Shown: positions 33,054 through 43,628 of the stretch, in pieces
How the letters are laid out: the number at the start of each line of letters is the position of its first letter
How positions within the stretch are numbered: position 1 is the stretch's first letter
Translations under genes and position numbers: made by a program
DNA from: Volvox africanus
Taxonomy: Eukaryota > Chlorophyta > Chlorophyceae > Chlamydomonadales > Volvocaceae
NCBI GenBank assembly: GCA_030268105.1
Contig: BSDZ01000004.1
Coordinates: 739,001-803,000 of the forward strand
DNA: 64,000 nucleotides
Direction of reading: 5' to 3'
Notes under the pieces: model-generated
Databases searched by the model: none
What the model saw: only the letters and a program-made list of their open reading frames with translations
What the model was told of the DNA's origin: nothing

Positions 33054-35425
33054 TCAGCGACCGCTTTCTTGACTCCTCCCGCCGAAGCTAGCGCACAGCA
33101 GGAGCCGCGTGAGCCAGGTGCCGGCGCTACTGCGCTCGCTGGTCCGTCTGGCCGGTAGGGGTCTGCGAACGGGCGGCTGGATACTGCTGCTGCTGCTGCT
33201 GCTGCTGCTACCTCCCAGCACCGGCCTGCCTCGAAAGCCATGCCATAGGAGAAACTTGTGCCTGGCGTACGTATCTTGAGACGTGGCGGCCGGAGAGGAG
33301 ACATCCATCTCGGTGGCGTTGGCGGCGCCCCCCTCACTACCGGCGATGCCTGGTTCAACCTCGCATGCGCTATCGTACGCTGCATTACCCCCACAGACCC
33401 AGGGGGTATTGGGCGGCCGTAAATTACGTTCCACCGGATGCTGGTATGGCACAGACGGAGGAGCACTAATGCCCGCATGCGCAGCCTCGTGTCCGCCCGA
33501 GGAGGCCGCCAAAGCACTCTGGAGGACTGGCTCCCTTGGAGCCGCGAAGATTGGACCGTGAGTCACACAACCAGGTTGCGCGGCCCTCGAGAGCGCCGAA
33601 GACACGGACGGCACAGTCGCTGCCTCCCCAACAATCGCGTCGCCGTTCGCATTGGGCAACCTCGAGGGTTGAATGCCTATGCTCGTGACACTGCCGAGAC
33701 CCATCTGACCATCACTGGCTTCATTAAAACCGGGCTCCAGCCCATCCCCACGCGAGCCCGGCGTAGTCCGAGGCCGTCGGACGGACTGACTCATGGCGGG
33801 CGTTATTGCGCGAGAGGTTGCATAGAAGGTCGGGGACGGGCTGGAGGTGGAGACGGTGGAGGTGGTGCTGTTAACAGCTGAGGAAGAGCCGGCCGAGTCG
33901 CTGCCGCCAGTCCCACCACTTCCGCTCCCATCGCTGCTGCGGCTGCTATTTCCGCTAGCACTGCTGCTGGCCGTGGAGGCAGCTTCCCCGGACAACGGAC
34001 TTGATGCAACGGGCACGGAGGTCGGGAGCAAGTTGCCGGCACCGCCGCCGACGCGGGAGCTGTGAGCGGCCCCCGCCTTGTTAGCCTTCTGAGCTGCCAG
34101 GCGCTGTCGCTCCACAGCCGTCATGGCGGCACAGAAGACTGCCGCGTCATAAGAAGAGAGGCCTTTTAGATCCAGAAACATGCCTGCAGGGTGAAGGATG
34201 TGGGAAGGTTTCTGAGGGGACACGGGAGCGCTTCACGGGATACCTGCTTGACGACCTGTGCTGTGCTTTGCAGAATCCTGCATTGCACACACACATACAC
34301 ACATACACATAAACACAATAACATAATATGCAAACACACGTACACCGATACGGCCAACCGCACTCAGGGCCATGGCAGCCGGGTGTGCGCACCTCGAGAC
34401 TGGCTATACCCATCAGGCTTCACAATTCACACGAAAGAGCCCCATGCCATTCCCGGGAAAAAGGTGTCTCTGGCTGGACGTGGCAACCTTTTCGGTCAGC
34501 GGACCTGTGAGAACCGCCACTCAGCATCGGTTACCCCGCACAACGTAACGGTTCCGATCTCTTTCCGGAAGCTGCCAAACTCGGGAAACACGTAGGTATT
34601 GCCGGTCCTATGCGTCCCACAACCAGACATCTGTTCCGATATTCCGAAGCAGTACAAGCCTTCTCTCTCCGCCCCCTCACACAGTGCGAATGTTGTGCCG
34701 TCATGATTGAAAATGGAGCTTGCGAATTCCGCATATCCCATGCCCCTCCCTCTCTCTCTCCCCCTCTCTCTCTCTCTTGCCCCCCCCCCCTCTCTCTCTC
34801 TTTCTCCCCCTCTCTCTCTTTCTCTGCCGGAGCAATGGCTCACCGTGACCCGGGACCTTGCACTCGAATGTGATGGAGAACTCCTGGTTTTCCCGCAGGC
34901 GAAGCAGCCGCCGGACGTCCTGGATGAAGACCACACGGCCCTCCTCGCCCGGTTTTACCTTCACCATGTGGGTTTGCCCATTGAAGTGCACGGACATGAC
35001 CGGCTCCACCGCTCCCATACCGGGCAGGGCCAAATTGGCCTGCCACTCGGGAAGCCGCTCCTTGCAGAAGCGGCAAAACTTTTCCTCACTGCGGGGAGGC
35101 GGAACGTTGGAAGGACGCAATCGGATGGGTATTGGAATGGGTGCAACCACGGAGTTGCGGGGTTGTTGGGCTGGAGGATGGCAGATGAGCGCGCCAAGGT
35201 TTTATGAATTGCATAAAATTCCACTAGCGAGCGCCCGGTATCTGTATCCTACCTCTTGCCGCTCTGGCTCAACTGCCATTTAGCCAGGCAGACGCTGTGC
35301 ACCACTCTGGGGCAACGGCAGGGCTTGATAAGGCGGTTGCCGTGAAGTGGACCAAGACTGATGTCAGTCCCTTCCATGCCCTCCAGACAAATCCAGCACA
35401 TCTCGCAGTCCTCGTTGGTGTCCAT
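33054..35425 (-). CDS. RING-CH (MARCH-type) zinc finger protein, putative E3 ubiquitin ligase
   Basis: Three exons: 35425-35253, 35088-34844, 34183-33054. Sum 1,548 nt, 515 residues, phases consistent. The RING-CH finger uses C10, C13, C36, C38, H43, C46, C63 and C66 (C4HC3 order), with the family's Trp after the His-x2-Cys (CLAKWQ) and SEEKFCRFC. RING-CH proteins transfer ubiquitin and most animal members are membrane-bound; no membrane segment is evident here. After the finger comes a beta-rich domain (VMSVHFNGQ to ITFECKVPG) and GLSSYDAAVFCAAMTAVERQ, and then ~300 residues of Ser/Gly/Ala/Thr-rich sequence including a nine-Ser run. MDTNEDCEMC is chosen as the start because it directly precedes the finger; an in-frame Met lies 12 codons upstream. 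The final exon runs to the first in-frame stop; a further 3' exon cannot be excluded. Confidence 0.85.
34746..34831. repeat. (CT)n / polypyrimidine tract
   Basis: CTCTCTCT runs mixed with C-runs within the 660-bp intron between RING-CH exons 2 and 3. On the transcribed minus strand it is GA-rich. Confidence 0.85.
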
Positions 35426-38016
35426 GAAAGGCAATAATCTGATCCGTGCCGGGTACCCCAACAGAAACCTGAAGACGTGAGGTGAGTGGGGATGAAGGCA
35501 AGGCAGCCTAAACTAATAGCCAAAAACACATTGGAAATCTGCAAAATTAGAACCATGTCCAGTGTACATGACCCCGCAGCACGCACAAAGGACGCCGCCT
35601 TGCCTGCCAACCGCAGAGCTGTTAGTTACGAAACAACGCCAAGCGTTAGTGACTTCGACAGGCAAGGTGCTGGTAAACGAGTTACTGTGGCACCTGTCGA
35701 CGCGGCCTCTGAAACAGGGAGGTTTCGTCGTCCGGCAAAATCACAAAGTTTAATGCTCAAACAAGAAATCCTTAAAACTCAGTCGGTCTGCTCCAAGCCT
35801 GGTCCCGCACATTACCGTCAGCGCTCGCAGCTGAAGTCCAATATGCCAAGCCGCAGCAAACGTCCCAATCGACAGCCCCGAAATGCGGGAAAACTCTTCT
35901 AACGACCCCTTTACCCAAACGTATCCCAAAACGCGCATCCCACCTTTCGCCCAAGAAAGCTCGAACTTCCGAAAGCAGACCTGAAGTCAAGATATCTCCA
36001 AGCAGCTTTGATAGCGCAAACAACACAAGCTTAAGTTTCAATAATTCATTTCGCTGTCCACGCTTGGCTTGAGCAATTTTTGATACGGTACGCGGCTTTA
36101 AGGTAGTAATATCCCCTTAGCACACAGAGACAGTAAGCGCATGTCTTCAACATATAAATAACTTAAACATATGGAATGAGGCAGGTCAACTATGGTTGCG
36201 CGAGTAGCTTGGTATTGTATTCCAAATAAACCGTTGTAACTGACCCGCAATGTCCTGCCTTATGTAATCTTATGGACTTTAATGGAACCTCTTATGGGAA
36301 TACGTAAACAACCTGGAGCTCTGTTGCATTTCATTATCCATACGTTCGGGACTCAGGGCAACTTTGGCACTATGTCACCAAATTAATCAGCTCCGTGGGC
36401 GAGCATCCGGGATTTTGTTCCGTTGCATAAATATAATATTATGGTAGCTTTTGTTACGTAGAAGGCTGTCAACGGCTCGGCCTTTGTCAGTGTTTTGAAT
36501 GGGGCCTACAATGGCCTCGGGATCGGGGCCATCGGGATTAGAGTGTTTTGAACCCGAAGCGTCAGATGCTGCAAAATGATCACTCCTGAGGTTACCACTG
36601 AGATGCACTTCCTTATATGTGTCATACTGTCATAACCCAAAGCAAATACATGCACCTTGAGTGGCTGTAATGTATGTATAGGAGCAACCTTCCAACGCTA
36701 ATCGCAACTGGGGCCGTCCGGGGCTGTCTCGGCCTTGCCCTCCCTTTTTACCCGCTTTCTGTGACAGGGTGGCCTCATCAACAGGATCCATACTGGAACA
36801 CCGACATGGACGTTTTCTTCAGCTTGTGAATCCCTCACATTCGGCGGCACGTTGTGCCGCTGTTGAAGTCCCGGCCTCAGCACCTCTGGCGCAAGAAAGC
36901 TGCACCAAAGCCCTTCTTGGGGTCCATTGGGTTCAATTGAGGCTCCGGGCATAACTGGTGCACCCCGATGTCGAACTCGCCCTTTTTTAGCGGGGTATTT
37001 GATTTCGGGACTAGGCAGCGTTCGTCAAGGGGGTAGCTCTTTGTTCCGAGGGCCCCCGGGGCACCAAAAATTACTTTCCGGGAGCAGCCCCCGAAACCTA
37101 ACTGGGTAGGCCCTAAAACGTTCCGGGTTCATCCGGAACCTACAAAATCGTTTCCCAGGGCCCAGAAATGGTGCTTCATCATACTGTTAAGATAAGCTAT
37201 AATAAGCTCCTTTAATGTCACGCTATCAATTCGTAATAAGGTTCTGGAGCCACGCGTCGTTCCCGAACTGGACTTTTTGCTTTTGCCAAAACATCTCCGG
37301 GCAGACCCGGAGAAAAGATTTTTTCTTCACGGGGAATATTTTCCTTTCCCCGGAAAGTCTTGCTTCTTGCGGGGAAAAAGTACCGGGTCCCCGGAGCGGG
37401 CCTAAGACTTGTACGGCAGTTCGAAGCAAGCCAAAAACTTCCGGGTTCCATCCCGTCCGGGGTGAAGTTCCATGGGCCAGGGTATGCGGCCCACTGTGGC
37501 CTTGGGACACAAAATCTCTCGATCCACGACATGTGAACGTGGCAGGCCGCCTGTATCATCTTGGCAAGGAGAAGCCTGCTTACCAAGGGGGCGGTCTGAG
37601 CTACAGGCTCAGGGGGAAGGCAGTGCACACAGTAGCGATTGTGATGACGACTGCGGCGCGGGGCCCGGGTATAGCTTCGATGGTATAGCTTCGATTTGCG
37701 AAACCAAGATGGGCAGTGGGCGTATTTGGGTAATGGCATATGCTGGGCAATGACGAAATGTGAACGAGGACACAAGATGGCTAAGGCTGAGGCTGAGGCT
37801 GAGGTATTTTGCATCCAAGGAGTGCCAAGGAGGAGACAAGGCAGGTCGCCAGTATTTACCCATCGCACCCTGCCTGTCCATATCCTCCTGCCCCTCAGTC
37901 CGCTTCCCAGGAGTGCCCACCTGAGGGATGCTCTGCCCTGCCCGTCACCGCACACGCACTTTGGACAACTACGTTGCTGCCCCCCTGGACCTCCTTCGCC
38001 GCCGCTTGCCAGGTTT
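35426..38016. other. No gene assigned; fold-back-rich, GC-skewed segment
   Basis: Upstream of the RING-CH gene. A minus-strand frame at 36041-35772 is open but unassigned. From about 36960 to 37480 the sequence is a dense mix of CCGGG/CCCCGG and A/T runs forming short inverted repeats (for example CGGGGA...TCCCCG). This looks like a decayed mobile or fold-back element, but no terminal repeats were delimited. Confidence 0.35.
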
Positions 38017-40345
38017 ATGTCCGAGACGGAAGTGCGGAACGAGAAGAGCACAAAGATAGGCTACCCAATGGAATCCGAGGAGCGCGACGCCCATGCACAG
38101 ATTGCATCGTTCATTCAGGAAGCGCTCGGGGTACGTGCCGCACGGGATTGGATATACGGGAAATGATTGATGTTTGCCATATATTCCTGCATCTGTGTGA
38201 CACCCTTCTCACCAGCCCCACTAGCCACTACGGCGCCTCCTCTCAGGTCTTCTGAATGGAGCAATGCTCCAGGGTGGACACCGCCCGTTACCAGTACGTG
38301 GGACCTGACGCGACCGGATTGTGTCCTTGGCGGTGAGTGGCTGGGGTGTGAGGCGCCCGCAAGCATATCTACACCTACTAACGGGTACCCATCGCATTCT
38401 TTCGCACACAGAAGGACGACCAGGAAAGATGGTTTGTTGTATCCATATATTATTAATATATACTATGTATATTACTTATTGGTTGGATTGGATGGGTGGG
38501 GCTACAGAAACGGGAGCAGTACAATAAGTTTAGAGTTTGGTTGGTGATACTCACGAGTGTCTGCGTGCTCCTTATGAGGGGCGGCGGATGAATGAAGATG
38601 CCTGTTACGTAGGGGGATCGGGCCAGGGCTTGGGCTGCACGTTATGTGGCTTTGTCGTGATTGGGAGGTTTTGAGCAGGGGTTGGTGCTTCCGTCCTGAG
38701 GCCGCCGTTGCTTACCAAGCAAGGTGCAATACTTAACAACAAGTCGAGCAAGGTAAGAAGCATGTTTGTATATATAACTAGAACACTAGAACCTTTTTAC
38801 CCAGGTGCATCTATCATTGCGCATGTGGTATGTGGTTTACCGCACACAAGGTATCGCCCGGTGAAGAGTCATGGGCGGAAAGGCGTCTGTGTCACCAGGT
38901 CTGGGTCTGCCACCAGGTATGCCAAAAAAGGCAAGCTCAAGGAGGCAGGGCAAAGGCCAGTGGAAACATACAGTAAATCTTCCAGCTTATGGGGTCTAAT
39001 CCAGTCCAGGCCTTGGCTGCTCCCCGGCACCAGTGTGCCCGCTGCATCAAGTTGGAATCCTAGAGCCGGGCATTCCTCCAGAGCAACACACCACACCCTT
39101 TGTGACATCTCCCTCTGTGCACAGGACTAGGATGCGTGGTATCCTTGCCGGGGTCTTGTAACGGACGCTGGAAGTGAAGACGCACGTGTGCCCAGCACAG
39201 TACGGTGCCATACAGCGCCGATTCTAAAATGCCAGCTTTCGCAGAAGCAAGACGTAATAAGAGGTTGCGTTCTTGTAAGAGTTTCCACATTCCCCGCAAC
39301 ATTTCAGGAAGGGTATATTTTGACATGTGCGATCTGTCGAGTGACATATCGTTGTCGGGAAGAAAGGGACTTCACGGGCATACCAGAACGAACAGTTCAT
39401 TCTGAAAGCATGTCTGGAGGCAGAGTCCATACTGCGGGCACATTGGCCGTGCTGAGTCAATGTGATGCTCCCTAGACAGGGTCCCAAAGCCGCACGGAAG
39501 GAGTGACTGTAACGGGCTCCAGATCGCCACGAGCAGCTTTTCGTTCCACATAATGATTGAATCAGCTGGTGCAGGCCTAGACTCAAAATTCGACAGTCTT
39601 TGATCGATGGATTTACTCAATCCACCTCAAAAAGGAGGTGATTCCAACCGCTCAAAAAGCACATCCATTCATTCAAAGCCTTCCTCCTCCTCCTCCTCCG
39701 CCTCCGCCTCCACCTCCGCCGTCCCCCCAACCTCCACATCTGCTCTCACCTGCACCAGCGCTCCACCCTTATCTCCGTCCCTCAGTCCCGTGTCCAAGCA
39801 TCGAGACATTGCGTGTCGGGGCACATAGCAGGGCACGTGTGTTTCAGCTTCTGCGCAGCTTTTGCAGTAGCCTGCCGACACCCTCGCCTCTGAACCTCAC
39901 CCTTCCCCTGGAACACCGTCAAGCCCTGCCAACACCATGCGCCCCTGTTAGACAGGTGCCCTCCAGGCGAAATGTTTTTTAGGCGACGAAGACTAAACGC
40001 CTCATTTCCGTGTACAGCCCTGGATGACCGACCTGCACTGCACCTTGCAAAGTTGCGAGAAATGGCCCAGCATGCAGAAGGCTAACTTTATGGGTTTAGT
40101 AAGTCACAATGTTGCACAGCTCTCGCTCCATAATGGTGCATTCATGCCATTCGTTGAGTTGTTTCTTCCTGATCATGGATCCTGACCCCTAACCACCCCA
40201 CGAGACTCCTTACAGTCGGTAAGTCAGCCTACTGGTCACTCGGCCAGCGCAGTCTTTCACCGTGTAATGCCTGTGGCTAGGCACGACATCCGGCGATTGG
40301 TTAACCCAACCGTAGATGTCCACAATACCAGGACGCCGTCATGAA
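38017..40345 (+). CDS. Exon-like pieces of an unrecognised plus-strand gene (tentative)
   Basis: Three or four pieces look coding and share phase 0. 38017-38130 starts with ATG (MSETEVRNEKSTKIGY...) and ends before a consensus donor GTACGT. A short piece ends at 38753 before GTAAGA and reads QGAILNNKSSK. 40015-40097 follows an ACAG acceptor and precedes GTAAGT, reading PWMTDLHCTLQSCEKWP and on. A last piece from about 40216 runs to a stop near 40345. Composition (several Trp, Cys, charged helices) is more protein-like than the surroundings. Whether these belong together is unproven, other exons are probably missing, and no family is recognised. Confidence 0.3.
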
Positions 40346-41043
40346 TGACTGCTTTGACACAGCGTCCGTCCGCAGATACCGGCGTTACGAGCATGAGGCA
40401 GACTAACCAGATGCTCAGCTGCCTCAAGCCACGGATGCCTGCCGGCCTCACGACCCCAAGCTGCACTGCCTGAGCATCTTTCCATGCAAAAAATACCACC
40501 CTGGTGACGACCAACTAGCATCGTCGTCAGGCTTGGATGCTGGCCTATAGCCGCATTGCTCATGTGCAAGATTTCACCACCCAACAGTTGACACACCGTG
40601 AAGTGCTCGCTCCGCTGGATCAAAACATTTTGTAACTTTACAGGGTTATGGTATTACATGCCGGTTGCTGGTTGGCTATCTGCCAAATAGACAACCAGTG
40701 CCGCAAGTTCCCAATGGCGCCCTGTGCAGCAGTCCCAAGCGTCATACAGTCTGACATCGGGATACCCAAGTGCGCCCCTGGGCACTGCGTTGTCCCGACA
40801 GAGAGCCTGAATCGGAAATCCTACATCGTGCCAGGGAGCGCCGGAGGCTACACGACTCATCCAAAGCCCAGGTTATACTCGCACCAGCACTGGTTGCATC
40901 TTCACAAGGGCATGGCCACAGCATCAAGACCGTTGTCGCTGGTTGCAAGTTCCCGCTACACTGCTGCATCCCTGGACCCAACTACGGCCAGTGGGCACTT
41001 TGGAACCTCCTCGCAAAATGTGAAGCGAGCCGACAAGGAGCTC
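40346..41043. other. Downstream of uL30m; no gene assigned
   Basis: Both strands have open frames here but none has splice support. A TTACA at 40654-40658 gives a minus-strand TGTAA that could terminate the uL30m transcript. Confidence 0.35.
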
Positions 41044-41835
41044 TCAGTCACGTATTCCAATACGCTGGCGATAGGCCTTAGGCCGAAGCGCCTCTGCGTG
41101 TTCCCGGCACGCGTCCGCGCCAAACAATCCCCTCTCCGTCAACATTTTCACCCGGCGGGCCTTCGCTTGCTCTATGAAATATCGGCGAGGCACCTGCGGT
41201 GCTTGAGCAAGTGCTTCATACCCCTCCAGACCCTTGGCAAGCACATGCTCCTGAAGGTGCTGCATTGCGTATGGAGTCATTCGTGGCGGCGGCGGCGGGG
41301 GCAATGATGGCATCGGTGCCGTAGCAGCTTCGGGGCTTCCGTCCCCTCGGTGCACTGCTGTTTGCAGGGCCCCGTGGCGCAACACCCAGGGCTCCCGCGG
41401 GAGCTGTTCGTGATACTCCTTCATCTCCCGCAGATAGCGCATTCGATCTGTTTCAATGATAACCAAATGGGGGACCTGCATTGCAGACGTGTACACACAC
41501 ACGCGCGGCCCAGGAGATAAGCAGGGAGAAGCATGGAGCTAAGGATGATAGGTAATTATTGATTGCAGAAACAGCATAGCCAAATCGGAACGGGCATGGT
41601 CCCGAGGCCCTCCCCCATGTGTTTTGTGCCAGTGCGCGCTTACGATACACGTCCAAACACCCACCTTCACCAGCATGCCTCTTATTGACTTGTTATTTGG
41701 CTTCTCAACACATTGGTGCCGACGTTTCAAACCTAAAGAGTCTAATATGCGGCGATGGAACCAAGGTGTACCAGCAAATCCTCGCCGAAGAGTGACAAAC
41801 AGGGATTTCACAACTTGCGCCCCTCCCTCTGACAT
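41044..41835 (-). CDS. MRPL30: Mitochondrial large ribosomal subunit protein uL30m
   Basis: Two exons, 41835-41665 and 41475-41044, joined in phase 0. 603 nt, 200 residues. Exon 1 holds the family signature: LFVTLRRGFAGTPWFHRRIL followed by LGLKRRHQCVEKPNNKSIRGML, typical of mitochondrial/bacterial-type L30. Exon 2 continues with VPHLVIIETDRMRYLREMK, the second beta strand and a helix. From about residue 88 to 200 there is an extension absent from bacterial L30 (about 60 residues): a Pro run at 116-121, then a charged helical tail. Mitochondrial forms of other eukaryotes also have extensions. No obvious cleavable presequence; the protein starts almost at the core domain. Head to head with the Hakai gene. 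Confidence 0.9.
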
Positions 41836-42272
41836 CGTAACTTAAAGTTTTGTAACGAGGAAAGGCTTCAGGGCGTCAGTATAGCCCTCAACGGGCTACA
41901 ATCACGACCATTCCTAGCACCTGTCACATATGCAGCCGGCTGTCAATACAATTAGTTTGACGTCGTGACTCAAATAGCCGAGGAATGATGATTCGGCCCA
42001 TGTAACTATGTTTACGTCGTCGGCGTACCGTAATCGCCTACTGCCCGTACTAATCCACTGGGAAAACCTTAACAATTAAACTGGTCGATATAATATTAGT
42101 TCTCAAATTCATGCCTCACCGACAGCAGCATGAATGATGTTAAATTGATGCATGCAAATTAAAACAGTGAAAGATGAATAGCGCTTAAAAGAATTTGTTT
42201 CCCTTGGCAATTTAATTATATTCTCCAATTGCAACGTTTTGTTGTAAGATTTCATTAACCTAGCTTAGGAAA
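41836..42272. promoter_or_regulatory. Bidirectional promoter region, uL30m / Hakai
   Basis: 437 AT-rich bases separate two divergent start codons. Both promoters and 5' UTRs must lie here. No specific element was identified. Confidence 0.5.
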
Positions 42273-43628
42273 ATGACGGCGCCACCGTTGCCCTATCTTG
42301 GCTTTAGCTACGAGCCTTCGCCAAGGCATAAGACGCACTTTTGCGTATCATGCCAGTTTCCGATCGCGATCTACGCTAGGCTGTACCCCTGCCTGCATAC
42401 ATACTGCTTGGCATGTGCGACAGACATGGCAACGTGCTTCCTGTAGGTTGATACGTGAAAAGACAAACTCGCAGATGTTGGAGTATTTGCTGCATCGCAG
42501 TTCCGTTTCCAGTCCTGCTGTGTACCTTGGGTTTACCGGGGATACCAAGCACGACGGGGATTGCGGAAGTCCCCTGGTCCTCCCATCCCATTTCATTCGC
42601 GCGTTGACTTCCAATTTTGCTGCGCAGTTGCCAAGCCAACATCGCACGGCTGGAGCGAATACCCAAGTCTCGTGACCACAAGGTTTTCATCTCACCGCTT
42701 ACACTCCAAAGCTTCAAAAGTAAGTACGCACAAGTGGTCCCTACATCTTTACCGTGTTGGTCATGCCACCGTGTGGTCACCTCTACACCCCACGCACGTC
42801 GAAACCCTGTTAGGCGAGGAGGATCTCTCTACGCATACCCGCCGTGCGCATCAGCAGCTGCTAAGTTCAGACGTGATTCGTAATGCTGGTCGGCCTAAGC
42901 AAGAGGTCGCTGCTCAAGCCCAGCACGCGCAGCAGCTTCAATCTTCAAGTCAGCCATCTCAACTGCAGCAGTTGCCACAGCCGCCGCCGCCTCAGCAGCA
43001 GCCACAGCGACAGGCCCCGCCGCCGCCGCCACAGCAACAGCAGCAGCAGCAACCCCCGCATCAACATCAGCAACACCATGTGCATCAGCAAGCGAAACAA
43101 CATGGACAAAACCCAGCACCTGCTGCGCCGCCGCCGCTGAGGATGGACCACGCAATCCAAGCTGCCCAGCAGCAACAGCAGCAGCAGATGGCCCAGCAGC
43201 AACAGCATTTTCCACCGCCACCGCGCGTGCCGCCACCGCAACCTCCTCAGCTTCCGCCGCCACCCATGCAGTCCGCAGTGGGCCAGTCAGGAGTTCAACA
43301 GCAGCAACAGCTCGCCATGCAGATGCAGGGCATGGCGGCTGGTATGGGGCCGCAGCAGGCTGCTGCTGCAGCTGCCATAATGAACGCTCTGGCTGGGGGT
43401 GGGGGGCAGCACATGATGCCGCAGGCCGCAGCCGCGGCTGCTGCGGCTCTCGGCATGCAGGGCATGTTGGGCATGCAAGGAATGCAGGGCATGCAGGGCC
43501 CGATGGGCATGCAGGGAATGCAAGGCATGCAGGGAATGCAGGGCCCGATGGGGATGCAGGGAGCCATGGGAATGCAAGGCATGGGGGGACTGCCAGGGGG
43601 CATGCCGATGCCGTTCCCATTTCAGTAG
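42273..43628 (+). CDS. HAKAI: Hakai-type RING E3 ubiquitin ligase (m6A writer-associated)
   Basis: Hakai (CBLL1 in animals) is a RING protein; in plants and animals it associates with the mRNA N6-adenosine methyltransferase complex. Three exons: 42273-42442, 42628-42719, 42814-43628. 1,077 nt, 358 residues, all in phase. The RING finger reads THFCVSCQFPIAIYARLYPC, with Cys/His ligands C24, C27, C40, H42, C45, C48, C55 and C58. FPIAIYARLYPC closely follows plant Hakai. The following region (residues 74-100, HKVFISPLTLQSF ... THTRRAH) corresponds to the Hakai HYB domain and keeps both His residues. From residue ~110 on the tail is low complexity: Gln/Pro runs with His, then about a dozen GMQGM/GPMGMQ repeats, ending PMPFPFQ. 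A TGTAA lies at 43878-43882. The ATG is the first in frame after an AT-rich leader. Confidence 0.9.

Noticed and set aside
34496..34740. Open minus frame SIFNHDGTTFALCEGAEREG... between RING-CH exons 2 and 3
   Set aside because: Its acceptor would need a GA-rich tract and its phase does not fit. Direct joining of exon 34844 to the acceptor at 34184 is in phase and gives the expected continuation.
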